Shown piece after piece: positions 21,628 to 30,634 of a DNA stretch of 64,000 nt. Where the stretch lies: assembly GCA_003216975.1 (NCBI GenBank), contig QCHY01000004.1, positions 1 through 64,000 of the forward strand, given 5' to 3'. The DNA comes from Prochlorococcus sp. AG-402-I20 (GTDB taxonomy: Bacteria; Cyanobacteriota; Cyanobacteriia; PCC-6307; Cyanobiaceae). Made by a program: the position numbers and the translations under genes. Every line of letters starts with the position of its first letter. The stretch's first letter is position 1. Below the pieces are notes generated by a model. It had not been told where the DNA came from and ran no database searches. It worked only from the letters and a program-made list of their open reading frames with translations.

Positions 21628-21744
21628 ATGGCTCAACGAATTAATGTTGTATTAAACTCAATCCCATCAGAATGCAGAGATTTAGTTGAGTTTGCATTTT
21701 TTTGCGGAATTGGTTTTACTTTTGGGAGCCTAGGTATTATATGA
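21628..21744 (+). CDS. Small membrane-associated protein, 38 aa
   Basis: MAQRINVVLNSIPSECRDLV then a hydrophobic end (EFAFFCGIGFTFGSLGII). AAGG lies 6 bases upstream of the ATG. Short, but the composition is protein-like. Function unknown. Confidence 0.45.
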   Translation: MAQRINVVLNSIPSECRDLVEFAFFCGIGFTFGSLGII

Positions 21745-21956
21745 CTCATACATATTTTTAATTTGAATATCTTCTCCTTTTTTATCTTATATCTATCAAA
21801 AGATCTTCTAAAACAACTAAATAAAAAACAGTTCTGAGAGATTATTATTTTTAGCACAATAAACTTAAATATTTCTTTAGCTTAAACATTTGAACCCATA
21901 AGATCTACAAATAAAAATATTGAGAATAAATAGCTAGTGACTTTAAGATTGCAAAA

Positions 21957-22019
21957 ATGCTATTGATAGAAATTGATGAGCAATTGAAAAAAATTTTTTC
22001 GATTGTTCTGTCAGTTTAA
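21957..22019 (+). CDS. Possible leader peptide, 20 aa
   Basis: MLLIEIDEQLKKIFSIVLSV ends with TAA inside the left arm of a hairpin. The following bases can form two mutually exclusive stems before the next genes, so an attenuator-type leader is conceivable. Confidence 0.3.
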   Translation: MLLIEIDEQLKKIFSIVLSV

Positions 22020-22059
22020 AATTGAAGGCAGTTTTTTTATTTGATTTTAAACTGCCTTC
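22012..22059 (+). terminator. Terminator with an alternative overlapping stem
   Basis: GAAGGCAGTTT (22024-22034) pairs with AAACTGCCTTC (22049-22059). Alternatively CAGTTTAAAAT (22012-22022) pairs with ATTTTAAACTG (22044-22054). Both stems are perfect 11-mers and they share 22049-22054, so they exclude each other. Confidence 0.6.
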
Positions 22060-22194
22060 TTTCCATAATTATTTTGATTTATTTGAATATGTTATGAGAC
22101 TTTGAATAAATATTTATAAAATACATAAGTTTATAGCCAATTCTTATCACGGAATGAAAAAAATCTTTCATAATAAACATCTTTAGAGAAATCA

Positions 22195-22592
22195 GTGAAA
22201 CTCATACCAGATTTTGCTGAGTTACTCCACGAGGTCAAACTACCATCGCCAGAAAAATGCTTTTTAATTGAAGATGGCGATGAAAAGTACATAGAAAAAT
22301 GGATAAAAAATGGAGAACTCACATGTAAATTAGAAAAACTTTTCAAATGGATCAATTTAGAGTACAAATTAAAAAAAAGAATTTAAGTCTCAAGGAAATA
22401 GAACTTGCTGAAGAAATAAAGAAAAGATTCCCTATAGACCAATGGCGTGTAATAAAAATTTTTTGTGATCATCAAAAAAAATATCGATACTACAAAAAAG
22501 CCATAGAGGACGTAAAAAGTCGAACAACTCCTCATATGAACGAAAAGGCAATTATGACTATCTTCAGCCCAGGATGGGGTACAAATACCTAG
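22195..22592 (+). CDS. Hypothetical protein split by a -1 frameshift at an A8 run
   Basis: Frame one (22195-22386) encodes MKLIPDFAELLHEVKLPSPE... NLEYKLKKRI. The -1 frame continues past the eight-A run (22371-22378) as NLSLKEIELAEEIKKRFPID to 22592. The downstream frame has an ATG at 22347 but no ribosome site. Together they make about 130 charged residues. Either mutation, transcriptional slippage or programmed frameshifting at A-AAA-AAA. Family unknown. Confidence 0.45.
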
Positions 22593-22634
22593 CATGGTAT
22601 AATTACCTATAAGAGATTCAGAACTCAAAATCTT

Positions 22635-22727
22635 ATGATTGAAAAGTATCCCTTGCTACCTTTCCTTATCTTTGCAGGTGCATTAGTAAGCACAGCTACA
22701 TTTGGCTTGCCTGTATTTGCTGGCTAA
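22635..22727 (+). CDS. Miniature membrane protein, 30 aa
   Basis: MIEKYPLLPFLIFAGALVST then ATFGLPVFAG. One helix with the size and look of small photosynthetic-complex subunits, but I cannot assign it. Confidence 0.45.
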   Translation: MIEKYPLLPFLIFAGALVSTATFGLPVFAG

Positions 22728-23098
22728 TTTAATTATAATCAAGCAAAAATACGATTTAACAATCATTAAAGAAATAACAGATAAAGTTATAAATCACTAA
22801 TCTAATAGATATTTTTCTTTGAAAAATCAGTAACTAAAAACTCAATATAACTAGATTTAAATCAACATATACTATTTTTATTCCAAAATTGCAGACCAAT
22901 AGTTAAACAAGAAATAAGAAGAATATAAAAATATTACTAGGTAAACCCAGTTAAGCCAAGCTGGTCTCTCATTACCTTTAGTCATAGAAAGTGATAAATC
23001 TATAATCAATATAATATACTTACTAAACCTAATATTTGACTTTTAACTTCTAGGTCTAAACGTTAAGACTACAAGTACTCACATAAGAGGAGGTATTT
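22728..23098. other. Intergenic stretch
   Basis: AT-rich and without a supported gene. Its only feature is the strong Shine-Dalgarno AGGAGGT at 23088-23094, just before the TTG start of the next gene. Confidence 0.5.
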
Positions 23099-23599
23099 TT
23101 GAAAAAACAATATAAGTTTCTCCAAAAGCACATTAATGAGTTCAGTCAAACATACAAAAACTTACAAGAAAAAAAATGGTCTTTGAATTTCCCAGTTTTT
23201 CTTTTTGATAGAGATTGGTTTAAACTAAAAAAAATCAAACTTTTTGAATTAGCCAAAGAACTTAAGCCAGACAATTCGCAAGAAGCTCCTGAATTAATTC
23301 AATATCAGCAATTACTAAAGGAAGGCCACGATCATTTGCTTGCAATTCAAGAATGTTGGCACGAATTTGGTATTGAAGATTTCCATCGATCTCTTAGAAA
23401 CTCTTCAGAATGGGAATCTAAAGGAAACAATGGATGGACATTTAAAAAATACGCTGAACTTTTGATTGGATATAGAAAGATAATCGAGAAAAAAGAAATA
23501 AGTATACCATTAATAATCCTTGGTAGAAATCCAAGTGAAGATCACCAACTTGAATGGATAAATGATGAATTCATCTCAGGACTGACAACCGAATATTAA
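23099..23599 (+). CDS. Hypothetical protein, 166 aa, TTG start
   Basis: A perfect AGGAGGT four bases before TTG 23099 fixes the start. Charged helical N-terminus (QKHINEFSQTYKNLQEKKWS), then EGHDHLLAIQECWHEFGIED and a C-terminal strand-rich part (SIPLIILGRNPSEDHQ). Soluble. No family recognised. Confidence 0.6.
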   Translation: MKKQYKFLQKHINEFSQTYKNLQEKKWSLNFPVFLFDRDWFKLKKIKLFELAKELKPDNSQEAPELIQYQQLLKEGHDHLLAIQECWHEFGIEDFHRSLRNSSEWESKGNNGWTFKKYAELLIGYRKIIEKKEISIPLIILGRNPSEDHQLEWINDEFISGLTTEY

Positions 23600-23629
23600 A
23601 GTTATCAAAACAATAATATCCTACATAAT

Positions 23630-23815
23630 TTATGCAATAGTTAAATCATCTGATCTAGTTGACCACTCAGTGTCTTCCAAGAGGTCTGAGTAAGAAGAGG
23701 CGTTAACCAAGTTATATTTCTGAAATTTCCAATCTGAATCTTCAAGGTAATCTGAGTACTCAAATGTTTTGGCAAGAAGAGAGAATTCCTTACTAAAAGG
23801 GCACATAGATTTCAT
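23630..23815 (-). CDS. Small repeat-containing protein, 61 aa
   Basis: Two related segments, YSDYLEDSDW and YSDLLEDTEW, about 23 residues apart suggest an internal duplication. Acidic and soluble. Family unknown. Confidence 0.45.
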   Translation of the reverse strand: MKSMCPFSKEFSLLAKTFEYSDYLEDSDWKFQKYNLVNASSYSDLLEDTEWSTRSDDLTIA

Positions 23816-23971
23816 GTATTTTTCTAATAATTCACATTACTAACGGTAAAAGCAACTAAAAATTATAATTCCTAAATATTTAGCCAGAAGAATTGAGTAC
23901 AAAAAAAGAAATGACATCAACTTAATCTCTGAGATATGATATTGGAATGAGAAAAACTTATTTCAATAAGA

Positions 23972-24223
23972 ATGGGTTACTTCAGAAGAGAACAAAAAGG
24001 AGAGTTTGATTTTGAGAAGCTTCCAGAAGGTGTTTATTTCTTTTCAGGTCAAGAAGGATTTGTAAAAGTTGAAGTAGGTAAAGATGGTCGTCAATCTTGG
24101 GATTTACAAAATTGGTTTGCTTCTTTAGATCCAGACACTAGTGAGGAGAAACATCAAAAAATAATTCAAGACATAAAAAGAAGACTAAATACTGATACTG
24201 GAATGATTAATCCACCTACATAG
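23972..24223 (+). CDS. Hypothetical protein, 83 aa
   Basis: MGYFRREQKGEFDFEKLPEG, then VYFFSGQEGFVKVEVGKDGR and a helical tail. Mixed alpha/beta, soluble. Function unknown. Confidence 0.55.
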   Translation: MGYFRREQKGEFDFEKLPEGVYFFSGQEGFVKVEVGKDGRQSWDLQNWFASLDPDTSEEKHQKIIQDIKRRLNTDTGMINPPT

Positions 24224-24277
24224 TTGTAAATAAAAAGTTTTTTGAACCCTTTGATAAAATAAGTAATATGAAAAAAC

Positions 24278-24619
24278 TTATTTAAAGAATATAAATATTT
24301 GATTTGCTGCTAATCCAATTATAAAATATCTTAATAATGTACACCATGCATATAAATAAACACATTCATAATCAGACTTTGAGATTTCCACACCTTTTAA
24401 TTTCAATAATAAATTAAATCGATAATTTGAATTATTTTTTACAATAATCGTTACACATAATGCTAATAATAGCAATAGATTTGTTTTTACCAATAAAAAG
24501 AAGGCGACAAGAAAAGAAATATTGGAAATGAGGTCAATAAATGGAACAAATGTAGCAGGCAAAACAAGCAAATTAGCAAAAATATAAATGACTCTATTTT
24601 TTCTTAACCAAGAAAACAT
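24278..24619 (-). CDS. Membrane protein, 113 aa, three to four helices
   Basis: Hydrophobic segments at IYIFANLLVLPATFVPFI, FLVAFFLLVKTNLLLLLALC and LLRYFIIGLAANQIFIFF. No conserved motif recognised. Confidence 0.5.
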   Translation of the reverse strand: MFSWLRKNRVIYIFANLLVLPATFVPFIDLISNISFLVAFFLLVKTNLLLLLALCVTIIVKNNSNYRFNLLLKLKGVEISKSDYECVYLYAWCTLLRYFIIGLAANQIFIFFK

Positions 24620-24708
24620 CTTTGAAAATTAATACAAATATTTATATCTTTAGCAAATAATTAAAAGTATAGCAAATTTTAAATCAAAATTTATTAAAAT
24701 AAATACTT

Positions 24709-24786
24709 ATGAACGATCTAATCAATGATGGAAATGCTTCTCATAATAAAAAATTTGAAGCTAAAGACAAAAAGGGTAAGAAATGA
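24709..24786 (+). CDS. Micro-protein, 25 aa
   Basis: MNDLINDGNASHNKKFEAKD then KKGKK. Polar and basic at the end. Supported only by the open frame, so tentative. Confidence 0.3.
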   Translation: MNDLINDGNASHNKKFEAKDKKGKK

Positions 24787-24871
24787 ACTGATAAATATTT
24801 ATATAGATTTTTTCTAATCTTGCCTCTAAGGATTACTGAGAAGATATGATTAAAAAATCAGATCTTATAAA

Positions 24872-25111
24872 ATGAAAATATTTCTTTTTATTTCCCTAAT
24901 TATATTAGCCATTTTAATAATTGGAAAAAATTTTTTTTATTCGGCAAAAAAAAATCTTTTTAGGGACCAAGCAGCATGGTCGGGTAAAGATATAAAAATC
25001 AAACATAATTACTCAAAAGCAATACCAGAGTCAAAAGGAGTTGATAACTATTTAAAAATAATTGCTGATGAATCAAAAAATTATTTAGAAGAGCAGTCTC
25101 AGATAGATTAA
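24872..25111 (+). CDS. Membrane-anchored small protein, 79 aa
   Basis: An N-terminal helix or uncleaved signal (MKIFLFISLIILAILIIGKN) is followed by a basic then acidic polar domain. Function unknown. Confidence 0.55.
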   Translation: MKIFLFISLIILAILIIGKNFFYSAKKNLFRDQAAWSGKDIKIKHNYSKAIPESKGVDNYLKIIADESKNYLEEQSQID

Positions 25112-25192
25112 AAACGAAAAAGAATAAATCAGATATTAAATAAGACTATTTTTTGAAAATAGAATTATAATGGGCTTAATTATTGAATAAAA

Positions 25193-25420
25193 ATGTACTA
25201 TCAATCACTTTTTATTGATATTATATATTTTCTTCTAGTCAAGACAACTTTACTTGATATGACAATAAACAATCCCATTTTTATTTTTACAATAATAACA
25301 GTTATTTGGTTTATTCCAGGAATTATAGTTAGAAGATTTTCTGAATTAAAGAAAATAAAGAAAAAGGAAAAAAGTCAATCTGAAGCCATTAAGAAACTAT
25401 ACCCTAAGTCTAGAGAATGA
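25193..25420 (+). CDS. Membrane protein, 75 aa
   Basis: Two hydrophobic stretches (FIDIIYFLLVKTTLLDM and IFIFTIITVIWFIPGIIV) and a Lys/Glu-rich coiled tail. The true start may be MTINNPIF. The general layout is like 407-613. Confidence 0.5.
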   Translation: MYYQSLFIDIIYFLLVKTTLLDMTINNPIFIFTIITVIWFIPGIIVRRFSELKKIKKKEKSQSEAIKKLYPKSRE

Positions 25421-25545
25421 ATTCGTTATATTTTTAAATAGTGTTAACTGTTACTTTAACTTAAAAACAAGTCATAAATAAATATCTTTTAGTATTAGCC
25501 GTATTATTTTAGATACAATGAGTTTATCCTAGAAAAAAGAAGTTA

Positions 25546-25821
25546 ATGATGATAAAGAAACTAGGGCAATATGGAGGCTACTTGCTAAGTGGAATATTAA
25601 TAGCATGGCTAATAAATCCAATAGCAGCACTAGCCTTCCTCGAAATGTTATGCAAAATGACTTTATTAATATTTATTCCCATTAGCGGGGCTTATATTCT
25701 AGATAAGTTCATCCTTTTAAAATACCAAAAAGCATGGAATATAATTCTTCCTACATGGATAATAATTAGCATCTATTTTAGTTATAGACTAGTTAAATTG
25801 CTAGAAAGACTTATTAATTAA
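25546..25821 (+). CDS. Membrane protein, 91 aa
   Basis: Three hydrophobic segments (YLLSGILIAWLINPIAALAF, MTLLIFIPISGAYIL, IILPTWIIISIYFSY). MMIKK or MIKK start. Function unknown. Confidence 0.5.
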   Translation: MMIKKLGQYGGYLLSGILIAWLINPIAALAFLEMLCKMTLLIFIPISGAYILDKFILLKYQKAWNIILPTWIIISIYFSYRLVKLLERLIN

Positions 25822-25941
25822 ATCTTTAAGGCATTTAAAAATAAAATATTTAAAGAATTATAGTTTTACTAATTATTAAATTAGTAATAAATGTTCAAAT
25901 AATTTGATAGTTAAAATTCTTCCAAAAGTGTTAATTCAATT

Positions 25942-26094
25942 ATGAATCCGGCCAAAACTCAATTTAAAAGTTTAAGAAGCAAGGACTCATTATCTGCATT
26001 TAAAGAATCCTTAGCATTTCTAGAAGTTAAAATATCAAGCCTAATCGATAAAATTAATGCTTTATGGATAATGATTAATACAGTTGATATTTGA
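25942..26094 (+). CDS. Small helical protein, 50 aa
   Basis: MNPAKTQFKSLRSKDSLSAF then an amphipathic helix ending INTVDI. The stop falls just before the next gene. Tentative. Confidence 0.4.
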   Translation: MNPAKTQFKSLRSKDSLSAFKESLAFLEVKISSLIDKINALWIMINTVDI

Positions 26095-26099
26095 ACAAC

Positions 26100-26345
26100 A
26101 TGGTGCTGCCATTTATTACTGCAATATTTTTTCCTGATTATGGTTACCAAGGTATCCCATGGGATCTTTATTTACTTCACTTCTTCTTCTTCGCAATTGT
26201 GATTCCATTTCATGTAATTATTTTTGCCGCTCGTAGTGCACAAAAAGTCAAACCTAACGGAGTTAAGGACTGGCTCAAGTGGGAAACCAATGCAACCAAA
26301 GACGAGTTAGCTTCAAGATTTCCAAACAATTTTCCTACCGCTTGA
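26100..26345 (+). CDS. Membrane protein, 81 aa
   Basis: Start set at MVLPFITAIFFPDYGYQGIP; a TTG three codons earlier (26091) is possible. One or two helices (LYLLHFFFFAIVIPFHVIIF), then a soluble tail (KVKPNGVKDWLKWETNATKD). It looks like a conserved picocyanobacterial membrane protein, unnamed. Confidence 0.6.
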   Translation: MVLPFITAIFFPDYGYQGIPWDLYLLHFFFFAIVIPFHVIIFAARSAQKVKPNGVKDWLKWETNATKDELASRFPNNFPTA

Positions 26346-26449
26346 CTCTCGCTAGAGCCTTTTAAAAATGTCTGAATTTATCAAGGTGCTACAACTTCAT
26401 TAAATTTGGGCAATTTTAGGTTTATATATATACCTGCATCTAAAAAAAA

Positions 26450-26593
26450 ATGCTTCATTTGCCATTCTTAACCTTTGCTTTAGGAGGTGGAAGCCTCTCT
26501 GCAACAATCGTCGGTGTTGTATCCCTTGTTCTATTTGGACTGGTTGGTGTAATTGCTGGACCAAATCTATCTAAATTTGATTCTGAAGCTTAG
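26450..26593 (+). CDS. Small Gly-rich membrane protein, 47 aa
   Basis: MLHLPFLTFALGGGSLSATI then a helix (VGVVSLVLFGLVGVIAGPNL) and SKFDSEA. Gly spacing and size recall small PSII subunits, but no family can be assigned. Confidence 0.5.
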   Translation: MLHLPFLTFALGGGSLSATIVGVVSLVLFGLVGVIAGPNLSKFDSEA

Positions 26594-27025
26594 GAAGATA
26601 GCTCATAGTCATAATCTATTAGCTAAATTTCCTAACTAAAAATTTTATAGATTTTAAAAAATCTATCTAGGAATCAATTTAATTATCAAAATAATCCAAT
26701 TCCATCAAGTGTTTTTACTCTTGGTGGATTTTCTTTTTCTCTCACTTTAAGTTACTTAGAAGAAAAAAAATTTAAATATTTAGCTAAAGCCTTAACCACA
26801 ATATGAAAACTTCTAGTTGAAGCTTCTACTAAAATATAGATAAGAAAAACTTATAGTATATATGATCATACAATATGAGACTTGATTACCTGTAGCCCTG
26901 GCTTATACATTTATATGTATAAAATTTACAAAATTTAGACAAATGGAAATGAACCCCTATAAGCCTTGGATACAAGCTCTTCAAAAATTCTGCAGAACTT
27001 TTAGATAAGAGTTAAGGCATATTTA
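26594..27025. other. Intergenic stretch before sulP
   Basis: No supported gene. It contains the terminator at 26701-26740 for the plus-strand genes and AT-rich sequence running up to the convergent SulP gene. Confidence 0.5.
26701..26740 (+). terminator. Intrinsic terminator
   Basis: TCCATCAAG (26701-26709) pairs with CTTGGTGGA (26720-26728), with one G-T pair, followed by TTTTCTTTTTCT. Confidence 0.75.
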
Positions 27026-28570
27026 TTAATGTGCCGATTTAAATTCTCCACCTCTTCCTCCAGCTTCTGATGCTTGCCCAATACGAGAAAATAAATCCAA
27101 GCTTTCATCATTTAAATTAATTACTTCAACTTCTGATCCTCCCAATTTTATTCTCCTAATTACTTGGTCAAGAACCGTTACACCGCTTTGATCCCAAATA
27201 TGAGCTTCGGCCATATCAATAGTAATTTTCCTAGGGTGTTCGTGAAGTTCAAATCCTTGCCTAAAGTAAATACTGCTTACAAAGAATAACTGCCCTTTAA
27301 CTTTATAGATCCTGTGGTCATGACCATTTAAAGAAGACTCAACCTTAATAACTTTTGCGACCTTTCTACTAAACAGTATTGCGGCAAGACCTACGCCTGA
27401 AAGAAGACCCAAGGCTAGATTATGAGTAATCACAGTTACAAATACAGTTAAAATCATAACTGAACTATCACTTCTAGGGATTCGGTGTATATCTTTTATT
27501 GAGATCCAATTAGCAGTGTTAATTGCAATCATTATCATCACACCCACCAATGTTGCCATTGGAATTTGATTCACCCAATCTTTAGCAGCAAGAATCATTG
27601 CTATTAAACAAACCCCTGAACTTAATGTTGAAAGTCTCGTTCTTCCCCCATATCCCACATTCATAACCGATTGCCCAACCAAAGCACATCCAGCCATACC
27701 TCCAAAAAGAGAACTAACAATATTTCCTATACCTTGCCCACGTGCTTCGACATTTTTATTTGTACTTTTATCAGTTATATCGTCAAGAATATCTTGAGTG
27801 AGAAATGTCTCCATAAGACCTACCAAAGAAATTGCCAAAGCTGTTGGAAGTATCAAACCAAGCGTTTCAAAAGTAAAAGGAACTTTTGGAAAGCCAAAGC
27901 TAGGCAATCCATTTGGAAGAATTCCTAAATTCGACACAGTTGGAACATTTAATTTAAATCCAATAGAAATTGCAGTACAAATAAAAATTGCAACCAATGC
28001 TGAAGGCAAAATCTTGGTAATTTTTGGCAGCAAATAAATAATTAATAAAGTAAGTATGGTCAATCCCCAAACGGCAGGTACTTGTGAAGCAGTCACTACT
28101 TTGGCAGAATGCGCCAAGTCAATTCCCAAATGAGGTAATTGGGCAAGGAAGATTAATATAGCCAAACCATTCACAAAGCCATCCATAACAGGTTGAGGCA
28201 CAAATCTCATCTGATGTGCAAGTCTTAGATAACCCCAAGCAATCTGAAGGACTCCAGTAAGCAACCCAGCAGCTAAAAGATATTGAAGACCAAGTCCAGG
28301 GCTAATATTTTCGCCTTGTTGAACTATACCAGTCATCAAAAGAGCGGTTGAACCAGTTACCGAGGTGATCATGGCTATTCTTCCCCCAAATATTGCGAGG
28401 GTTACAGAAAGCAAAAAAGCACCAAACAATCCAACTCTTGGATCAACACCTGCAATTCCAGAAAAAGCTATAGCCTCTGGAATCATTGCGAATGCAACCA
28501 CTAGACCGGCAAGAACATCTCGAGAGGGCGAGACAATTCTCTCCTTTGCTAATAAATTGTTCAATTTCAA
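27026..28570 (-). CDS. SulP family anion transporter with STAS domain
   Basis: 514 aa. A membrane domain of about ten or more helices (residues 14-400, opening [20 protein letters not shown]) is followed by a STAS domain (about 415-500) with the DxSG signature in [13 protein letters not shown]. SulP proteins import sulfate or, in cyanobacteria, bicarbonate with Na+ (BicA). This sequence looks more like the general SulP group than like BicA, so the substrate is open. The leader carries a perfect palindrome (28612-28649). Confidence 0.9.
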   Translation of the reverse strand: MKLNNLLAKERIVSPSRDVLAGLVVAFAMIPEAIAFSGIAGVDPRVGLFGAFLLSVTLAIFGGRIAMITSVTGSTALLMTGIVQQGENISPGLGLQYLLAAGLLTGVLQIAWGYLRLAHQMRFVPQPVMDGFVNGLAILIFLAQLPHLGIDLAHSAKVVTASQVPAVWGLTILTLLIIYLLPKITKILPSALVAIFICTAISIGFKLNVPTVSNLGILPNGLPSFGFPKVPFTFETLGLILPTALAISLVGLMETFLTQDILDDITDKSTNKNVEARGQGIGNIVSSLFGGMAGCALVGQSVMNVGYGGRTRLSTLSSGVCLIAMILAAKDWVNQIPMATLVGVMIMIAINTANWISIKDIHRIPRSDSSVMILTVFVTVITHNLALGLLSGVGLAAILFSRKVAKVIKVESSLNGHDHRIYKVKGQLFFVSSIYFRQGFELHEHPRKITIDMAEAHIWDQSGVTVLDQVIRRIKLGGSEVEVINLNDESLDLFSRIGQASEAGGRGGEFKSAH

Positions 28571-28611
28571 AAATACGCTTCTAATATCATCCCACCTTAT
28601 TAGACAAGAGA

Positions 28612-28649
28612 ATTCATATTAGTAAGAAGATCTTCTTACTAATATGAAT
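28612..28649. repeat. 38-bp perfect palindrome
   Basis: ATTCATATTAGTAAGAAGA followed immediately by its exact reverse complement, with no loop. It lies between the stop of the 28653 gene and the SulP start (42 bases upstream of it). With no T-run it is not an ordinary terminator. Operator, cruciform or RNA processing stem are options. Confidence 0.85.
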
Positions 28650-28652
28650 AAA

Positions 28653-28832
28653 TCAATCAGATTCCTCTTTCCTTTCAATAAATGAATCCATCAATTTTTT
28701 GTATTCATTCTCTCTTGAGCTTTTTGCGAAGCCAATAATAAAAATAATAGATGAAATTACTATTAAGGCTTGTATTGTATAACTGAGGCCCATTTCACTA
28801 GCGCTCAAAGCAAAGAAAAAATGAGATATCAT
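28653..28832 (-). CDS. Small membrane protein, ALSASEMG family, about 59 aa
   Basis: Starts at MISHFFFALSASEMGL (28832) or three residues earlier at 28841. One helix (ALIVISSIIFIIGFA), then a charged tail (LMDSFIERKEESD). Distant relative of 14029-14169 and 17501-17737. It precedes SulP on the same strand, separated by the palindrome. Confidence 0.55.
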   Translation of the reverse strand: MISHFFFALSASEMGLSYTIQALIVISSIIFIIGFAKSSRENEYKKLMDSFIERKEESD

Positions 28833-28944
28833 TAAATTCAAAGATAATTTAAGATACTAAGTTGAACAACACTATCTTGAAGGGTTTTTAGACAGAAATT
28901 TATTTTTTATATAAGTTAAAGCTAAGATATTCAAAAAATTATAT

Positions 28945-29241
28945 TTATTTTTCTTTTATTAAGCTAACAAACTCCTCAGTAGTTAAGGCAGGTTTATACT
29001 CCCAAGTCATTCCATATTTATCTCTCCAGGATCCAAAAACCTTAAACAAAATTGATGCACTTGAAGCTCTACAAATGATCACTCCTGTTCCATCCTGCGG
29101 TGTATGTGCCCATGCAATTCTCTCATAGCCATCAATAAGATTCTCAGATTTTCCACTTTCGACATAATCTACAAATGCTTCAGATGAATAATTTTGATCC
29201 TCAGATGATTCGAATTTCCAAGTAACTATATAAAGCTGCAT
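28945..29241 (-). CDS. DUF3303-like protein, 98 aa
   Basis: MQLYIVTWKFESSEDQNYSS, then AWAHTPQDGTGVIICRASSA and FGSWRDKYGMTWEYKPALT. Same dimeric-barrel layout as 11360-11665. Function unknown. Confidence 0.65.
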   Translation of the reverse strand: MQLYIVTWKFESSEDQNYSSEAFVDYVESGKSENLIDGYERIAWAHTPQDGTGVIICRASSASILFKVFGSWRDKYGMTWEYKPALTTEEFVSLIKEK

Positions 29242-29277
29242 TTTTTATTTTAATAGAGCTTTTATTCTATCTGAGAA

Positions 29278-29601
29278 TTATTTTTTATTCCTAAATCCAG
29301 GCTCAAATTGCCTTCGTGCTGCCTGTGTCCTTAGGATTAATTGCCTTCCAGAACTAGATAGTGTAAACCTTAATGCTTTGCCAGACTTAAACATCGCCTC
29401 TCCGATTGCCTTTGTTCTAGATAATTCAATTTGGTATGCACGACTAACCGCTCTCTCAGCATCAACATTTGCTAACTTTGCCTGTTGAGCTAAACGTTTG
29501 GTTTTTGATTTAGGGATTACAGATAATTCGCTTTCAGGTTCTGCCCACCTCCATAACCAATTAGAATTGGATTTTGTAATTGAAGAAGATTTCTTAACCA
29601 T
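29278..29601 (-). CDS. Basic hypothetical protein, 107 aa
   Basis: Start set at MVKKSSSITKSNSNWLWRWA (29601); an upstream ATG at 29622 adds MSYGNGG. Arg/Lys/Ala-rich helices (RLAQQAKLANVDAERAVSRA) may bind nucleic acid. Family unknown. Confidence 0.5.
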   Translation of the reverse strand: MVKKSSSITKSNSNWLWRWAEPESELSVIPKSKTKRLAQQAKLANVDAERAVSRAYQIELSRTKAIGEAMFKSGKALRFTLSSSGRQLILRTQAARRQFEPGFRNKK

Positions 29602-29787
29602 ACCCCCATTTCCGTAAGACAATGAGGCTTTTTTACCTCGTTAAGACCCTAACCGCTTTAGGTAAAAAAAAAAGATTGAGAATGCAAAAAAAAATGAAAG
29701 TTAAAAAAGTGCTTAAAAATACAAAAACTAAAAAATTATTATTTTAGAAACAAAACTTTTTATAATTAAAATCATTAAAAGAAATAA

Positions 29788-29874
29788 TTAAAATTTAAAG
29801 GGCAAGTCCATTAAAGCCCAAATATACAAAGATATGTTTAACGCAATCGCGGCTCCTACAGTAAGTTTCTTCAT
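29788..29874 (-). CDS. Miniature membrane protein, 28 aa
   Basis: MKKLTVGAAIALNISLYIWA then LMDLPFKF. One helix with a basic start. Too short for firm support, but composition and position are like neighbouring small membrane proteins. Confidence 0.4.
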   Translation of the reverse strand: MKKLTVGAAIALNISLYIWALMDLPFKF

Positions 29875-29949
29875 AATAAGTGAATTTCTATATTATTAAT
29901 TCAGCAAAAAATTATCTTTTTAGAAAGTATTTATATTCTCATCAACACA

Positions 29950-30315
29950 TTAGTTATTAACCTCATGGTTTTCAGGAAGGAAAAGAAGACCTGACCTGCA
30001 ATCATCAAGAAGTTCTTTAATTTTAGTTAATTTTGAATCAATAACTTGTTCAGCCTTAACGGATATCCAAATAGGTTTTATCAATTCATTATTAGGACCA
30101 AGTCTTACCCGAGCTCCAAACCAATTTGCATGCGAAGGTATTGAGGCTCTGCATTTTGTCTCATAATTTGTTATGTCAACCTTCCTCTCGATAAGCCAAT
30201 CTTCAACGAAAATCAAATTAGTAAAACTATTTAACCCAGCATTTACTGAAGTAAAGCTGAAAATCAAAAAGATCAAAAAAAAATAATTCTTCAAATTTTC
30301 AGAAGTGGTTATCAC
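29950..30315 (-). CDS. Exported hypothetical protein, 121 aa
   Basis: A signal peptide (NYFFLIFLIFSFTSVNAG) is followed by a strand-rich domain with IERKVDITNYETKCRASIPS and one Cys pair. Probably periplasmic. Family unknown. Confidence 0.6.
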   Translation of the reverse strand: MITTSENLKNYFFLIFLIFSFTSVNAGLNSFTNLIFVEDWLIERKVDITNYETKCRASIPSHANWFGARVRLGPNNELIKPIWISVKAEQVIDSKLTKIKELLDDCRSGLLFLPENHEVNN

Positions 30316-30347
30316 TTCAAGTTATCTAGAAATAGTCTTAGAAAAAA

Positions 30348-30419
30348 TGGGTCGCCTGAGATTCGAACTCAGGACCAGCCGGTTAAAAGCCGGATGCTCT
30401 ACCACTGAGCTAGCGACCC
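30348..30419 (-). tRNA. tRNA-Lys (anticodon UUU)
   Basis: 72-nt cloverleaf: acceptor GGGTCGC/GCGACCC, anticodon loop CTTTTAA and T-loop TTCGAAT, discriminator A. CCA is not encoded. No duplicated half was found nearby. Confidence 0.96.
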
Positions 30420-30634
30420 CCCCCCAATACACATAGTAAAGGTCCAATATGAAAAATATCACGTTGTAGAAGCATTAATGGCCTTAATGTTCCTTTATGA
30501 GGACTAAAAAACAATTTAAATATATTTATTTCCCATCCTCATTGATTTTTTAGGTACTTTTGAAGTCTTAATAAATAGTTGAGGGACATAAGAATATTAT
30601 TTAATTAATCTTTTAAAAAGAAGAGCACGACAGT

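Noticed and set aside
21633..21857. Minus-strand 74-aa frame
   Set aside because: Composition poor and it opposes a better plus-strand micro-gene (21628-21744).
27026..28570. Firm call as the bicarbonate transporter BicA
   Set aside because: SulP plus STAS is clear, but the N-terminal sequence differs from BicA as I remember it; substrate left open.
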